Source: Papio anubis (lineage: Eukaryota; Chordata; Mammalia; Primates; Cercopithecidae). Taken from it: a stretch of DNA of 64,000 nucleotides. Location: the NCBI RefSeq assembly GCF_008728515.1, contig NC_044976.1:31023376-31087375 (forward strand), in the 5' to 3' direction. Shown piece by piece: positions 1-14,712 of this stretch (its first letter is position 1; each line of letters begins with the position of its first letter). The position numbers were made by a program, and so were the translations under genes. The notes below the pieces were generated by a model. The model saw only the letters and a list, made by a program, of their open reading frames with translations. It was not told the DNA's origin and searched no databases.

Positions 1-50
1 TCTTGGCACATGGATATTCAGGTGCTTTTTTACCATTTATTGAAAAGACT

Positions 51-353
51 GGCCGGGCGCGGTGGCTCACGCCTGTAATCCCAGCACTTTGGGAGGCCGA
101 GGCGGGCGGATCACAAGGTCAGGAGATCGAGACCATCCTGGCGAACACGGTAAAACCCCGTCTCTACTAAAGATACAAAAAAAGTAGCCGGGCGTGGCGG
201 CGGGCGCCTGTAGTCCCAGCTTCTAGGGAGGCTGAGGCAGGAGAATGGCGTGAACCCGGGAGGCGGGGAGCTTGCAGTGAGCGGAGATCCCACCACTGCA
301 CTCCCGCCTGGGTGACACAGCGAGACTCCGTCTCAAAAAAAAAAAAAAAAAAA
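51..353 (+). mobile_element. AluY
   Basis: Full-length Alu with target-site duplication gaaaagact at 42-50 and 354-362 and a poly(A) tail from about 336. Confidence 0.92.
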
Positions 354-545
354 GAAAAGACTGTCCATTCTGCATTGGATTACCTTTGTACCTTTGTCAA
401 AAATCAGTTGTCTCTAGAAAAATCAGGTTTCCAGGAAAAAAAAAAGACTAATGTGTTTCCACTAGTGTTCTTATTTTTCAGTTGTGTTGGCTTTTGTAGA
501 TTCTTTGCATTTCCATATAAATTTTAGGATCAGTATATCAATTTC

Positions 546-849
546 TTTTTTTTTTTTTTTTTTTTTTGAGACGGAGTCTCGCTCTGTCGCCCAGGCTGGA
601 GTGCAGTGGCCAGATCTCAGCTCACTGCAAGCTCCGCCTCCCGGGTTTACGCCATTCTCCTGCCTCAGCCTCCCGAGTAGCTGGGACTACAGGCGCCCAC
701 CACCTCGCCCGGCTAGTTTTTTGTATTTTTTAGTAGAGACGGGGTTTCACCGGGTTAGCCAGGATGGCCTCGATCTCCTGACCTCGTGATCCGCCCGTCT
801 CGGCCTCCCAAAGTGCTGGGATTACAGGCTTGAGCCACCGCGCCCGGCC
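546..849 (-). mobile_element. AluY, Old World monkey type (AluYRa-like)
   Basis: Full-length with a perfect 15-bp target-site duplication (cagtatatcaatttc, 531-545 and 850-864). It carries acaggcttgagccacc, cacctcgcccggctag and cccgtctcggcc, variants typical of cercopithecid Alus. Confidence 0.9.
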
Positions 850-944
850 CAGTATATCAATTTCTTAAAAAAGGCCTGGGATTTTGGTTGGGATTGTATT
901 GAGTCTATATAAATAAATAAAACAGAGAGAGAATTAACATTTTA

Positions 945-1235
945 TTTTGTTTTTTTGAGATGGAGTCTCGCTCTGTTCCCTAGGCTGTCGTGCAGTAGTG
1001 CGATCTTAGCTCACTGCAACCTCTGCCTCCAAGATTCAAGCAATTCTCCTGCCTCAGTCTCCCAAGTAGCTGGGTTTACAAGTGCCTGCCACTACACTCA
1101 GCTTAATTTTTTTATTTTTAATACAGGGTTTCACCATGTTGGCCAGGCTGTTCTCGAACTCTTGACTTCGAGTGATCAGCCCTCCTCAGCCTCCCAAAGT
1201 GCTGAGATTACAGGTGTAAGCCACCGCGCCCGGCT
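945..1235 (-). mobile_element. AluS-like
   Basis: Antisense Alu with T-rich head and ccaccgcgcccggc end, flanked by imperfect gagaattaa...catttta repeats. Confidence 0.85.
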
Positions 1236-1648
1236 GAGAATTAAAACATTTTAATATTAAGTGTTTCGATTAAAGTCTTCTTTAATTTCCTTCGGAAATG
1301 TTTTGTAGCTTTTGTACAGTCTTGCACATCTTTTATCCAATTTATCCCTGAGTGTTTCATATTGTGATTATTTCATAAAATGATTTAGTTTTTAAAATTT
1401 CAGTGTCTGTTCATTGCTATTATATAGAAATGTAATTGATTTTTGTGTCTTGATCTTATTTTCTATAACCTTCCTAAATTCTTTTATTAGTTTGATAACT
1501 GTTTAATAGATTTTATCAGGTTTTCTCTATAGGTTATATTGTCAGCAAATAAAGAAATTTTTACTTGTTTCTTTCTGACTTAGATGCCTTTTATTTACTT
1601 TTCTTGTGCTGCCTAGAACCTCCAGTTAAGTGCAAATGAGATCTTTTC

Positions 1649-1935
1649 TTTTCTTTTCTTTTTTTTTTTGTTGTTGTTATTGTTGAGACAGTGTCTCACT
1701 CTGTTGCCCAGGCTGGAGCGCAGTGGCATGATCTCGGCTCACTGCAACCTCAGCCTCCTGAGTAGCTGGGATTACAAGCGTGAGCCACTGCACATGACCT
1801 AATTTTTTGTATTTTTAGTAGAGACAGGGTTTCACCATGTTAGCCAGGATGGTCTCAATCTCCTGACCTCATGATCTGCCCGCCTTGGCCTCCCACAGTG
1901 GTGGGATTACAGGCATGAGCCACCATGCCTGGCTG
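1649..1935 (-). mobile_element. Alu, internally deleted
   Basis: Antisense Alu with target-site duplication gagatcttttc (1638-1648 and 1936-1946). Part of the region between the two arms is missing. Confidence 0.85.
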
Positions 1936-1957
1936 AGATCTTTTCCTGTTGTTGACT

Positions 1958-2255
1958 TTTTTTTTTTTTTTTTGGGATGGAGTCTCGCCCTGTCACCCAG
2001 GCTGGAGTACAGTGGCTCGATCTCGGCTCACTGCAATCTCTGCCTTCCAGTTTCAAGCAATTCTCCAGCCTCAGACTCCCGAGTAGCCGGGACTACAGGC
2101 ACCCACCACCATGCCTGGCTAGTTCTTGTATTTTTAGTAGAGACGGGGTTTCACCATGTTGGCCAGGCTGATCTTGAACGCCTGACCTTAGGTGATCCGC
2201 CCACCTTGGTCTCTGAAATTGCTGGGATTACAGGTGTGAGCCACTGCGCCCAGCC
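1958..2255 (-). mobile_element. AluS-like
   Basis: Antisense full-length Alu ending ccactgcgcccagcc. Confidence 0.85.
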
Positions 2256-2389
2256 AATTTTTTGTATTTTATCAGAGGTGGGATTTTGCTATATTGGCCA
2301 GGCTGGTCTCAAATTTATGACTTCAAATATCTGCCTACCTCTGCCTCCCAAAATGTTGGAGTAACAGGCGTGAGCCATTGTGCCCGACC
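2256..2389 (-). mobile_element. Alu fragment
   Basis: Partial antisense Alu (from the middle linker to the head), older than its neighbour. Confidence 0.75.
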
Positions 2390-2415
2390 CTGTTACTGAT
2401 TTTAGAAAAACATTT

Positions 2416-2515
2416 AGAACTGGGCACGGTGGCTCATGCCTGTAATTCCAGTGCTTTGGGAAGCCAGTGTGGGAGGATCACTTGTGCCCAACCTAGGTGA
2501 CAGAGCGAACCCTGT
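2416..2515 (+). mobile_element. Alu monomer-like fragment
   Basis: Begins actgggcacggtggctcatg and lacks most of the body. Confidence 0.65.
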
Positions 2516-2528
2516 TTTGTTACTAATT

Positions 2529-2765
2529 TTTTTGAGATGGGGTCTGGTTGTGTCCCCCAGGCTAGAGTGCAGTGGGGCCGTCACAGCTCACTGCAGCCTC
2601 AACCTCCTTAGCTCAAGTAATCCTCTTACCTTGGCCTCCAGAGCAGCTGGGACTACAGGCATGTGTCACTATGCCTAGCTAATTGTTAAATTTTTTGTAG
2701 AGATGGTTTCCAGCTTTGGCCTCCCAAAGTACTGGGATTATGAGCATGAGCCACCATGCCCGGCC
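2529..2765 (-). mobile_element. AluJ-like
   Basis: Antisense Alu with an old divergent sequence and a shortened second arm. Confidence 0.75.
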
Positions 2766-2789
2766 TGTGTTCTAATTTTTATTCCGAGA

Positions 2790-2815
2790 TAGATAGATAC
2801 ATAGATAGATAGATT
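2790..2815. repeat. (GATA)n microsatellite
   Basis: About six GATA units with one interruption (gatacata). Confidence 0.85.
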
Positions 2816-2842
2816 GAACAGGCTTGAGCCACCCGGCGCCCG

Positions 2843-2874
<32 letters not shown>

Positions 2875-3400
2875 GGGGAGCCCGGGTCTGCAGCTCTGTC
2901 ACCGGGCTGGAGTACAGTGGCGGGATCTCAGCTCACTGCAAGCTCTGTCTCCAGGTTTATGTATTCTCCTGCCTCAGCCTCCTGAGTAGCTGGGACTACG
3001 AAAGCCCGCTTCCACCCTCGCCCGGCCTGGTTTTTGTATTTTAGTAGAGGCGGGGTTTTCACCGTGTTAGCCAGGATGGTCTCGATCTCCTGACCTGCAT
3101 TGGTCGCCCGCGTCAGGCCTCCCAAGTGCTGGGATTACGGGCTTTGGTACGGCGGCATTAGGAGGCAGAAATCTCGGCTCACCGTCACCCAGGCTGGAGT
3201 GCAGTGGCATGATCTCGGCTCACTGCAAACTCCGCCTCCTGGGTTCCCGGCATTCTCCTGCCTCAGCCTCCCAAGTAGGTGAGACTCCAGGCACCCGCCA
3301 CCATGCCCAGCTAATTTTTTTGTGTTACCCCGAGTAGAGGCGGGGACTGCCATGTTATCCGTGTTAGCCAGGATGGTCTCCATCTCCTGACGTTTCTTTT
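2816..3400 (-). mobile_element. Anomalous antisense Alu pair, probably corrupted sequence
   Basis: Starts with an isolated Alu head (caggcttgagccacccggcgcccggcc), then a 26-base poly(T), then an Alu with clustered insertions and substitutions not typical of decay (ggggagcccgggtctgcagc; ttggtcgcccgcgtcaggcc). It jumps into a second Alu without a boundary near 3150-3190. See findings. Confidence 0.65.
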
Positions 3401-3414
3401 TTAAAAAATAGAGA

Positions 3415-3665
3415 CAGTAGCCAAGCATTGTGGTGGCACATACTTGTAGTCCCAGCTACTTGGGAGACTGAAGTGGGAGGAACCCTTGAGCCCAGGAGGC
3501 TGAGTGAACCAATGTTGTGTAACGGCACTCCAGCCTAGGTGATGGAGTGAGGACCCTGTCTCTAAAAAGTTAAATAGAGATGGCGTCTTGCTGTTACCCA
3601 GGCTAGTCTCGAACTCTTGGCCTCCCAAAGTGCCACAATTACAGGCATGAGTTACCATGCCTGGC
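3415..3665. mobile_element. Two opposed Alu fragments
   Basis: 3415-3572 is a plus-strand second-arm fragment. 3573-3665 is a minus-strand piece ending ttaccatgcctggcc. Confidence 0.65.
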
Positions 3666-3807
3666 CTTGTTTTTAGCTTTTTAATGTGGAAGATCAGATC
3701 ATTGATCTGAGAACTTCCTATTTTCTCTAAGCGTTTTAAGCCATAGGCTCCCCTTTAGGCACTGCTAGCTGCATCCCACACATTTTGATATGTTTTCATT
3801 TTCTTTT

Positions 3808-4123
3808 TCTTTTTTTCTATTTTTTTTGGGGTTGTTTTTTGAGATAAAGCCTTGCTGTGTACCCAGCCTGAGTGCAGTGGTACAATCACGGCTCACTGTA
3901 ACATCAACCTCCTGGGCTCGTGATCCTCCTACCTCAGCCACCCAAGTAGCTGGGACTATAGGTGTGTGCCGCCAAGCCTGGCTAATTTTTTTTATTTTTT
4001 GTAGAGATGGGGTTTTGCCATATTGCCCACACTGGTCTCAAACCCCTGGGCTCAAGTGATCTACCCACCTGGGCCTCCCAAAGTGCTAGGATTATAGTAT
4101 GTGAGCCACTGGGCCTTGCCTTA
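3808..4123 (-). mobile_element. AluJ-like
   Basis: Antisense, divergent, full-length, ending ccactgggccttgcc. Confidence 0.8.
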
Positions 4124-4145
4124 ATTAATTAATTAAAAAAAAATT

Positions 4146-4433
4146 TTTTTTGAGACGGATTCTCACTCTATCACCCAGGCTGGAGTGCAGTGGTGTGGTC
4201 TCGGCTCACTGCTATCCACACCTCCTGGGTTCAAGCAATTCTCCTGCCTCAGCCTCCTAAGTAGCTGGAATTTCAGGTGCATGGCACCACACCCAGCTTA
4301 TTTTTGTAGTTTTTTAGTAGAGATGGGGGTTTCACTGTGTTGGCCAGGCTGGTCTCAAACTCCTGACCTCGTGATCTGCCTGCCTCAGCCTCCCAAAGTG
4401 CTGGGATTACAGGCATGAGCCACCGCTCCTGGC
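4146..4433 (-). mobile_element. AluS-like
   Basis: Antisense full-length Alu, from tttttgagacgg to ccaccgctcctggcc. Confidence 0.85.
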
Positions 4434-4764
4434 CTCCTTAAGTAACTTTTATGTTTAAAGTAGATGTCTTACAGACAGCATTTAATTGGTGGCTGGGTCT
4501 TGCTTTTTTTTTTTTCTTCCCAGTCTCACAATCTCAGTCTTTAATTGGAGCATTAATCCATTTACATTTAATGTACAATCCCATATGGCTGGATTAATAT
4601 CTACCATCTTGTTACTTGTTTTCTATTTGTTTTCTGTTTCCTCTTTCATCTTTTCCTGACTCATTTAATTTTTGTAGTATTTTTTAGTATTCCATTTTAT
4701 CTCCATACTTACTGCCTATACTTATTTGTTGTATTTTTGTTATTTTATTACATTTATTATTGTT

Positions 4765-4915
4765 ATTATGGAGATGGGATCTCACTCTGTTGCCTAGGCT
4801 AGAGTGCAGTAACATGATTATAGCTCACTGTAGTCTTGACTTCCTGGCCTCAAGCAATCCTCCCACCTCATCCTTCAAAGTGCTGGGATTACAGGCATGA
4901 GCCACCATACCCGGC
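4765..4915 (-). mobile_element. Alu monomer (FLAM/FRAM-like)
   Basis: One arm only, ending ccaccatacccggc. Confidence 0.7.
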
Positions 4916-4949
4916 ATGTTATTTTTACGTTAAACAGTAAGTTATCTTT

Positions 4950-5240
4950 TTTTTTTTTTTGATACGGAGTTTCACTCTTGTTGCCCAGGCTGGAGTGCAA
5001 TGGTGCGATCTTGGCTCACCGCAATCTCCGCCTCCCAGGTTCAAGCAATTCTCCTGCCTTAGCCTCCCTAGTAGCTGGGATTACAGGCATGTGCTACCAC
5101 ACCCAGCTATTTGTATTTTTAGTAGAGACAGGGTTTCTTCATGTTGGTCAGGCTGGTCTCGAACTCCCGACCTCAGGTGATCCGCCCACCTCTGCCTCCC
5201 AAAGTGCTGGGATTACAGGCATGAGCCACCGTGCCCGGCC
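4950..5240 (-). mobile_element. AluS-like
   Basis: Antisense full-length Alu. Partial flanking duplication (aacagtaa-ttatctttt) on both sides. Confidence 0.85.
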
Positions 5241-6189
5241 ATAACAGTAAATTATCTTTTAAAGACATCATCTAAATGGGAAAAATAGCCTTTTATATGT
5301 ACTCACATACTTACCATTTTCAGTGCTTTTGATTATTTTCTATAGATCCAAGTTTCGATCTGGTATTATTTTCCTTTTTCCTAATGAACAACTTTTAATG
5401 TTTGTTGTAGTGCACATCTACTGATGATGAAGTCTCTCTGCTTTTATTTAGAACGTGTTTATTTTGCCTTCATTTAAAAAGCTTTTTATTTTGAAAAATT
5501 ATAGACTTATAAGAAGTTTCAAGGCTCACGTCAGTTGTTTCTCTTCCCTCAGGGATCGCAATTCTTAGTAGTCTGAAAGCGCTTGTTTGATATATTTTGC
5601 CTAGTTTCTAGTAGCTTATAATGAGAGGTTAAGTCCCCCATTCATCTTAGCTAAAAGTGGAAATATCTGCTTTGGTTTTTATTGACGATCATAAACAGCA
5701 ATGGTTATATAAATTGTGATTCTGAATTTCCCAGGACTGTTGAAGACATTCATATATCATTCAGTATCCCCTGTATCACTTCATAAATGAGTTACATAAT
5801 AACTCCTGTTTCTTTTACTTTTTGCCTTGCCTGAAAGGAAAATCAGTCAAGATTTCTACTAGATCATCGCAGTTTTGTTGACCTAGAGGTGACACATTTG
5901 CATTCTTGCCTTCTACTTATTTTTTCTTTTCATTTATATTTTATTAATCTATTTATAAAAGCAGTAGCCCATGTCCCCTGTAGCACATTTTTTCTTTCCT
6001 TCTCTCTCCATTCCCTCCCCTGTATTAAGTACTTTACATTGCATGGAATAGAGACATTATGATTGCCTTTAAGTAACTGAGCTTAAGGAAAAGATAATTA
6101 GATGAGACTCTTTTCACCAGGCCTCGTAGTGAAAAGATTTAACCATAGAGCTGAATTACACGCTCCATCAGAAATGTGTGCCTCTGACC

Positions 6190-6480
6190 AGGTGGGACAG
6201 CTCATACCTGTAATCCCAGCGCTTTGGGAGGCCCAGGCGGGCGGATCATGAGGTCAGGAGTTCAAGACCAGCCTCACCAAGATGGTGAAACCCCATCTCT
6301 ACTAAAAATACAAAAATCAGCCGGGCATGGTGGTGGGCACCTGTAATCCCAACTACTCGGGAGGCTGAGGCAGGAAAATCGCTTGAAACTGGAAGGCAGA
6401 GGTTGCAGTGAGCCAGTATTGAGCCACTGCACTCCAGCCTGGGCTAAAGAGTGAAACTCCATCTCAAAAAAAGAAAGAAA
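6190..6480 (+). mobile_element. AluS-like
   Basis: Plus-strand full-length Alu. Target-site duplication aaatgtgtgcctctg lies before (about 6172) and after (about 6489). Confidence 0.88.
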
Positions 6481-7221
6481 GAAAAAAGAAATGTGTGCCT
6501 CTGTTCCCTATTGGGATTTTCCCTAATCTAATCTGTTTCTGTGACCAGTACTTTTGCTGCTATTTAGCTATCTCAAGTAACTGTTTTTCCTTCTTAGAGC
6601 CCTGCGAATGTGCTGTTCTCTCTATTGTTCTCATTACTAAAGCTCACATTAACATTTCAAAGGAGAGTATTTGATTGGTTTACTTAATGACCTGCTGGTA
6701 CCAGGCAGCCTTCTAGGTCATTAGGTCATTGGCCAGCTGAGAGAGTCTCTGTTCTTTGGTCATGTGCCACACTTGATTGAGTTAGAGTCATGTGGGTGGT
6801 AAAAAGTGTTATGTCCTATAAAACCTGTCAGAATTGGCATAGCAGGTACTCAGCATTATCCATCCTCCTCCATTATGATATAAAAATTGATTCACTTTAA
6901 ACTTATTAAGAACAGTTATTAAACTGGATGTTTCCCCAAAACCAGTCACCTTCATATTTATAGATTAAGATTTAGATGAATTGTTGACTTCATTCCTGAA
7001 ATATTGGGGGGTTTTCCCTTCTTTATTTCATTCATAGTCACAAAACAAAGGACAGTCTTTACCACCTTTTAGCCACAACTTAAAATAAAACCATGGTACT
7101 GATTGTTGGTCCAAGAAAGTCCATCTGTTAGAGACTATGAAGAGAAGAGAAAATTCAAATGTTCCCATTCTTGTTAGCATCTCTAAATTTGGAGGAAGAT
7201 GAGGTTGAAACTATAAGCTAA

Positions 7222-7725
7222 AATGAGGCTTCTGGATTATTAGCCCCACCTGGGTTTGAATCCTGGCTTTTCTGATTTACTAGATGATAGATGAGTTTTT
7301 TTTTTTTTTTTTGAGACAGTGTCTTACTCTGTCACCCAGGTTAGAGTACAGTGGTATGGTCATGGCTCACTGCAGCCTCCACCTCTTGGGCTCAGGTGGA
7401 TCCTCCCACCTCAGCCCCCTGGAGTAGATGGGACTACAGGTGTGTACTACCACACCCGGGTACTTTTGTAGAGACGGGATTTCACCATGTTGCCCAGGCT
7501 AGTCTTGAACTCCTGAGCTCAAGCCATCCGCCTGCCTTGGCCTCCCAAAGTGCTGGGAAAGAGTATTTTTTTATAAGCTTCAGTTTACTTGTGAATAAAA
7601 TGGAGGTTATATAGTTTACCATCTGTGACTGTTAGAATTAAATTATAGGATACATGCAAAGCAGTTAGCAAAGTGCCTAGCATGTAAGAAGTACTTGATA
7701 AATGTTAGCTCCCATTATCTCTAGA
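7222..7725 (+). repeat. MIR split by an Alu
   Basis: gggtttgaatcctggc (7252) and the 3' end agtgcctagcatgtaagaag (7671) are MIR text. The two halves flank the Alu at 7298-7557. Confidence 0.7.
7298..7557 (-). mobile_element. AluJ-like
   Basis: Antisense Alu, slightly truncated at the head (ends gtgctggga). Confidence 0.8.
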
Positions 7726-7899
7726 TCATTAAGTCTTACTAATAATAAGGGTTAGACTAGTGTAACAATAAGTTACTAGTGCTAAGGAAAATTAAAATTT
7801 TTTGGTACATAAGCTGAGATCTGATTATTAAGCCCTTAGACATATGGCTATATGATTTTTACTTTCTAATCTCAACTATGAAATGTTGATCCCAGAAAA

Positions 7900-8198
7900 T
7901 TTTTTTTTTTTTTTTTTGAGACAGAGTCTTGCTCTGCCGCTGGGGCTGGAGTGCAGTGGCCGGATGTCAGCTCGCTGCAAGCTCTGCCTCCCGGGTTTAC
8001 GCCATTCTCCTGCCTCAGCCTCCCGAGTAGCTGGGACTACAGGCGCCCGCCACCTCGCCTGGCTAGTTTTTTGTATTTTTAGTAGAGACGGGGTTTCACT
8101 GTGTTAGCCAGGATGGTCTCGATCTCCTGACCTCGTGATCCGCCCGTCTCGGCCTCCCAAAGTGCTGGGATTACAGGCTTGAGCCACCGCGCCCGGCC
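7900..8198 (-). mobile_element. AluY, Old World monkey type (AluYRa-like)
   Basis: Target-site duplication gatcccagaaaa (7888-7899 and 8199-8210). Carries acaggcttgagccacc, cacctcgcctggctag and gggtttacgcc. Confidence 0.9.
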
Positions 8199-8254
8199 GA
8201 TCCCAGAAAATTTTTTAAGGAAAGTCAGTCCTGTGATAGTTTTATATTGTTGGA

Positions 8255-8445
8255 ATTCTGGCTTTGTCACTAGATATGTGACCTTGGGCAAATTAGTTAA
8301 CTTTTCTGTGCCTCAGTTTCTTTACAGTTTTATATACTTTTGTCTGTAAAATGGGGAAAATACCTTAGAGGATTGTTGTAAAGAATAAATGAGTTGATAT
8401 ATATAAACTAGCACTTAGGACAGTGCCTTTATTTATTTATGTAAA
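8255..8445 (+). repeat. MIR
   Basis: tgtgaccttgggcaa and tgcctcagtttctttac followed by aaaatggggaaaatacc are core MIR text. Confidence 0.75.
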
Positions 8446-9389
8446 CAGGCTCGATATATAGTGTTATATAAATTGCTGCTGCTGGATTTGACTCCTAGAA
8501 GTTAAATATTTGAATATTAGGCCCCTTTGGCCTAACTGGCTATTCTTCTCATCATTTAATGTGAATAGATATGTTTGTAGGAGATTTATTATCTTTAGTT
8601 TCCATTGCCAGATTAACTTTCTAAAATGCAGGTGATAAGAGATGAGTGAGCTGAAGGACATGTTCTATAGATAATCTTGTGGTTCCATTTTGATGGACAC
8701 AGAATTTCTATATATTGCTTGTCCTCCTTTGTGAAGCTTTTGTAGGGAAAATGTATCTTGAAATTTTTATAAAGCTGATTCTCCCCTCCCCTGCCTCCCA
8801 TTGAAATGTCCTTTTTGGGTGACCACAGGGAGTGGAGTGCTAGCAAGGTGAAAGTGGGGTATTGGAAAGGCAATTTGAATTGAGACCTTTCATTTTAGCT
8901 TTACAAATCCAGCAAGTAAGGAATTTTCTAATCAAGAGTTACTTCCCTTCACGAGGAAACTCATTTCTGATTTATATTTCCTTCTCAAGGAGTGACAGTA
9001 ATGCCTTTTCTTTCCATATGAGTGAGATTGAACATTGTTTTTGTCATGTTTATTGATCATTTGCGAGTTGTATATTCATGCCCTTGACCTTTTTTTTTTT
9101 AAAATAAAGAGACTGTAGATAAAGGACATTAAACTTGCCAAGTATGTTTCAAACATATTTTTCATTTTGTCAGTTATCTTTCATTTGGTCGTGCTTTTTT
9201 AACAGTAGAGAAACTTAATGAAATCTATAAATTTTTCCTAAAAAGTGTTATGGTTAGAAAAATATTTGAGTGCCATAAAATGTCATAGTTTGTGTGTGGA
9301 TGGATCCATTTAATAAAAGTTTTTCCTTAAAATTTCACAGGATTTGCAGAGACTTTGCAAGCTAACATAGGCCTGAGGCGCTAACATCA

Positions 9390-9600
9390 TAATAGCTAGC
9401 ATTCACTGCACACATGCTGTGTGCCATAGCAGTGTGCAAGGTCTTTTATGTACAATATTCCTAAAACTCAGCTTCAAGCTAAATTGTATTATCTGGTTTT
9501 CATAGATGAGTAGTGAGCCCTGAAGAAGTGAAATAATTTGCCCAGGGTCACAGAGCTAATTGATGGATTGGAATTTTAACTCAACTCTGCCTAACTCCAA
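9390..9600 (-). repeat. MIR family fragment
   Basis: Order and sequence (catagatgag...tttgcccagggtcacagagc) match reverse MIR. Confidence 0.65.
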
Positions 9601-9830
9601 AGTATATAGTATACTTTTTCTACAAAGCTTTACTTTTTGAGGCTTCGGATAAATTATATTTATCCTAAAAGTTACATTACTTTTACTAGAACTTGAAAAT
9701 ATGAGTCTATAGCCTACTGAGACTGCTCTTGATTCCCGAAAGCACAGTAGATAAGGTAATGAAAAACATGTAAACTAGCTGAAAAGTCTCCACTGTCTAG
9801 GGCTTTGATTTTCAAAGTGTGGTTCTCAGC

Positions 9831-10140
9831 CACACTTAGTGACTCACGCCTGTGATCCCAGCACTTTGGGAGGCCAAGGCAGTGGATCACTTGAGGTTAG
9901 GAGTTCAAGAACAGCCTGGCCAACATGGTGAAATCCTGTCTCTACTAAAAATATAAAAATTAGCCAGGCGTGGTGGCAGGCTCCTGTAATCCCAGCTACT
10001 TAGAGGCTGAGGCAGGAGAATCACTTGAACCTGGGAGGAGGAGGTTGCAGTGAGCCGAGATCACACCATTGCACTCCAGTCTGGGTGACAGAGTGAGACT
10101 CCATCTCCTACCCCCCACCACCCCCGCAAAAAAAAAAAAA
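9831..10140 (+). mobile_element. AluS-like
   Basis: Plus-strand Alu with target-site duplication gtggttctcag on both sides and a C-rich interruption before its poly(A). Confidence 0.85.
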
Positions 10141-10423
10141 GTGGTTCTCAGACCACCATCATCAGCATCACTTGGGAATTTGCTTGAAATACGAATTCTC
10201 AGGCCCTACCCAGATCTGCAGTTTTCTGATTATGTATAATCAGAAAGCCTGTAGGCTAGGCCCAGCAATCTGTTTTATAATACCTCCAGTTGGTTATAAT
10301 GTATGTTAAAATTTGCGAACCACTGATCTAGGGAAATTGTTTCCTAACTAGTGTTTTATTTCTGCTTCTATTGAGTTTTAGCCTAAGTCTCAACTTAGTG
10401 CAAAATTAGCATTATTGCATAGT

Positions 10424-10950
10424 GGCAAGGACATGGAGTCACACAGGAGCTAGTTGAATCCTGGGTCATCAAGAATTTCAGGGCCGCGCATGGTGGCTCA
10501 TGCCTGTAATCCCAGTACTTTGGGAGGCCGTGGTGGGTGGATCATTTGAGGTCTGGAGTTGGAGACCAGCCTGGCCAACATGGTGAAACCCCATCTCTAC
10601 TAAAACAAAAATTAGCTGGGCATGGTGGCAGGCACCTATAGTCCCAGCTACCCAGGAGGCTGAGGTAGGAGAATCGCTTGAACCCGGGAGGCAGAGGTTG
10701 CGGTGAACCGAAATCACGCCATCGCACTCCAGCCTGGACGACAGAGCAAGACTCTCTCAAAAAAAAAAAAAAAAAAAAAAAGAATTTCAGGCAAGTTCAC
10801 CTCCCTGAGCCATAGTTTCCCATCTTTGAAATGATATTAATAACATCTATCTCCATGTAAGATTTTTTTTAGAATTAAGTAAGATAATATGTAAAGTGTC
10901 TAGTACATTGCCAGGATCCCAGGTGTTTGAGAAATTGCATCTAGCAATTT
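10424..10950 (+). repeat. MIR split by an Alu
   Basis: gacatggagtcacacagg...gaatcctgggtca and, after the Alu, cctccctgagccatagtttccc are consecutive MIR pieces. Confidence 0.65.
10483..10780 (+). mobile_element. AluS-like
   Basis: Plus-strand Alu with target-site duplication aagaatttcagg (ending about 10481; again from 10780). Confidence 0.88.
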
Positions 10951-10999
10951 TTCTTGTTAGCAAAGAGCGCCCACCTCCATCTGTTCTAAACTCCTCTTG

Positions 11000-11320
11000 T
11001 TTCTTGAATGTATTTACTGTCTTTTGTCTCTGGGGCTTTGTATTAACTTATCTCTTGGACATCTAACCTCCTACCCCTCTTTGCCTCACTAATTTTATAC
11101 ATCCTTTAGATCCCTGCTATAGTTACTCCCCTTGGAGGGGGCTTTCCCTAACCCCTACCCCCCAGTCTCTATAGCAGTCTGTATTTCTATCACTGCATTT
11201 ATCACACCACTTTGGAATCATCTGTCTCCTGTATAAACTTCATTGAGGCAGTGTCTTGTTCACTGCCATATTCCTAGGGACAAGTAAAGTTCCCTGTATA
11301 TTGTAGGAGCTAAGTGTTGA
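11000..11320 (+). repeat. L2 3'-end fragment
   Basis: Typical L2 wording, such as gatccctgctatagttactcccc and the end tgttgaatgaatgaatgg. Confidence 0.6.
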
Positions 11321-11526
11321 ATGAATGAATGGTGGCTGCCATTCTTGCTTCACCTTCACCCTCCAAGAGCAATCTCCCCATTCTGGTTTATAGTTTCTGT
11401 GCTCACTGCTTATGATAATCATAAGTATATATTGTTGAGAACAGTGCCTTTTTTCTCTTTCCCTGAAAGCACATACTTTGATGTTGGCTGACATAGTAGT
11501 TCACTCAGCTGTTTCCTAACCACTGA

Positions 11527-14459
<2,933 letters not shown>

Positions 14460-14656
14460 TTTGTCTCATGCCATCAGCAACGAAGGTCCCTATCCAGGGT
14501 CCTACTTGGAGCAGCATTTCATGTTCTTTTGCTGTTTTGTGCTTTGCCGATTTTGAATTTTATTTTTCACAGATTTTTATTTAAAAAACTCGTCACCTTT
14601 TGGAAATGCCCATTGCTGACTTGAATTTTTTGTGTGAAGTCCCTCCTGATATTGTG

Positions 14657-14712
14657 TGTGTGTGTGTGTGTGTGTGTCTGTGTGTGTCTGTGTGTGTCTG
14701 TGTGTGTCTGTG
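14657..14712. repeat. TG microsatellite with TGTGTGTC higher-order units
   Basis: A (TG)n run is followed by four regular tgtgtgtc 8-mers, all within the S100PBP 3' UTR. Confidence 0.95.

Larger units (their letters stand above)
363..5480 (-). mobile_element. Antisense L1 relic, fragmented by Alu insertions
   Basis: The non-Alu pieces (363-530, 865-944, 1240-1637, 3666-3800, 4434-4760, 5241-5480) read in order as reverse-strand L1 ORF2-region sequence. Examples are the stretches around TTGCATTTCCATATAAATTT at 507 and CTTGCACATCTTTTATCCAA near 1321. They are separated almost only by Alu copies, so one old L1 inserted on the minus strand and was then used repeatedly as an Alu target. Assignment is by recognition of the L1 text; the subfamily was not determined. 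Confidence 0.7.

Noticed and set aside
484..789. Alu-derived open frames with ETESRSVAQAGVQW-type translations throughout the window
   Set aside because: These are the standard translations of antisense Alu sequence, not genes.
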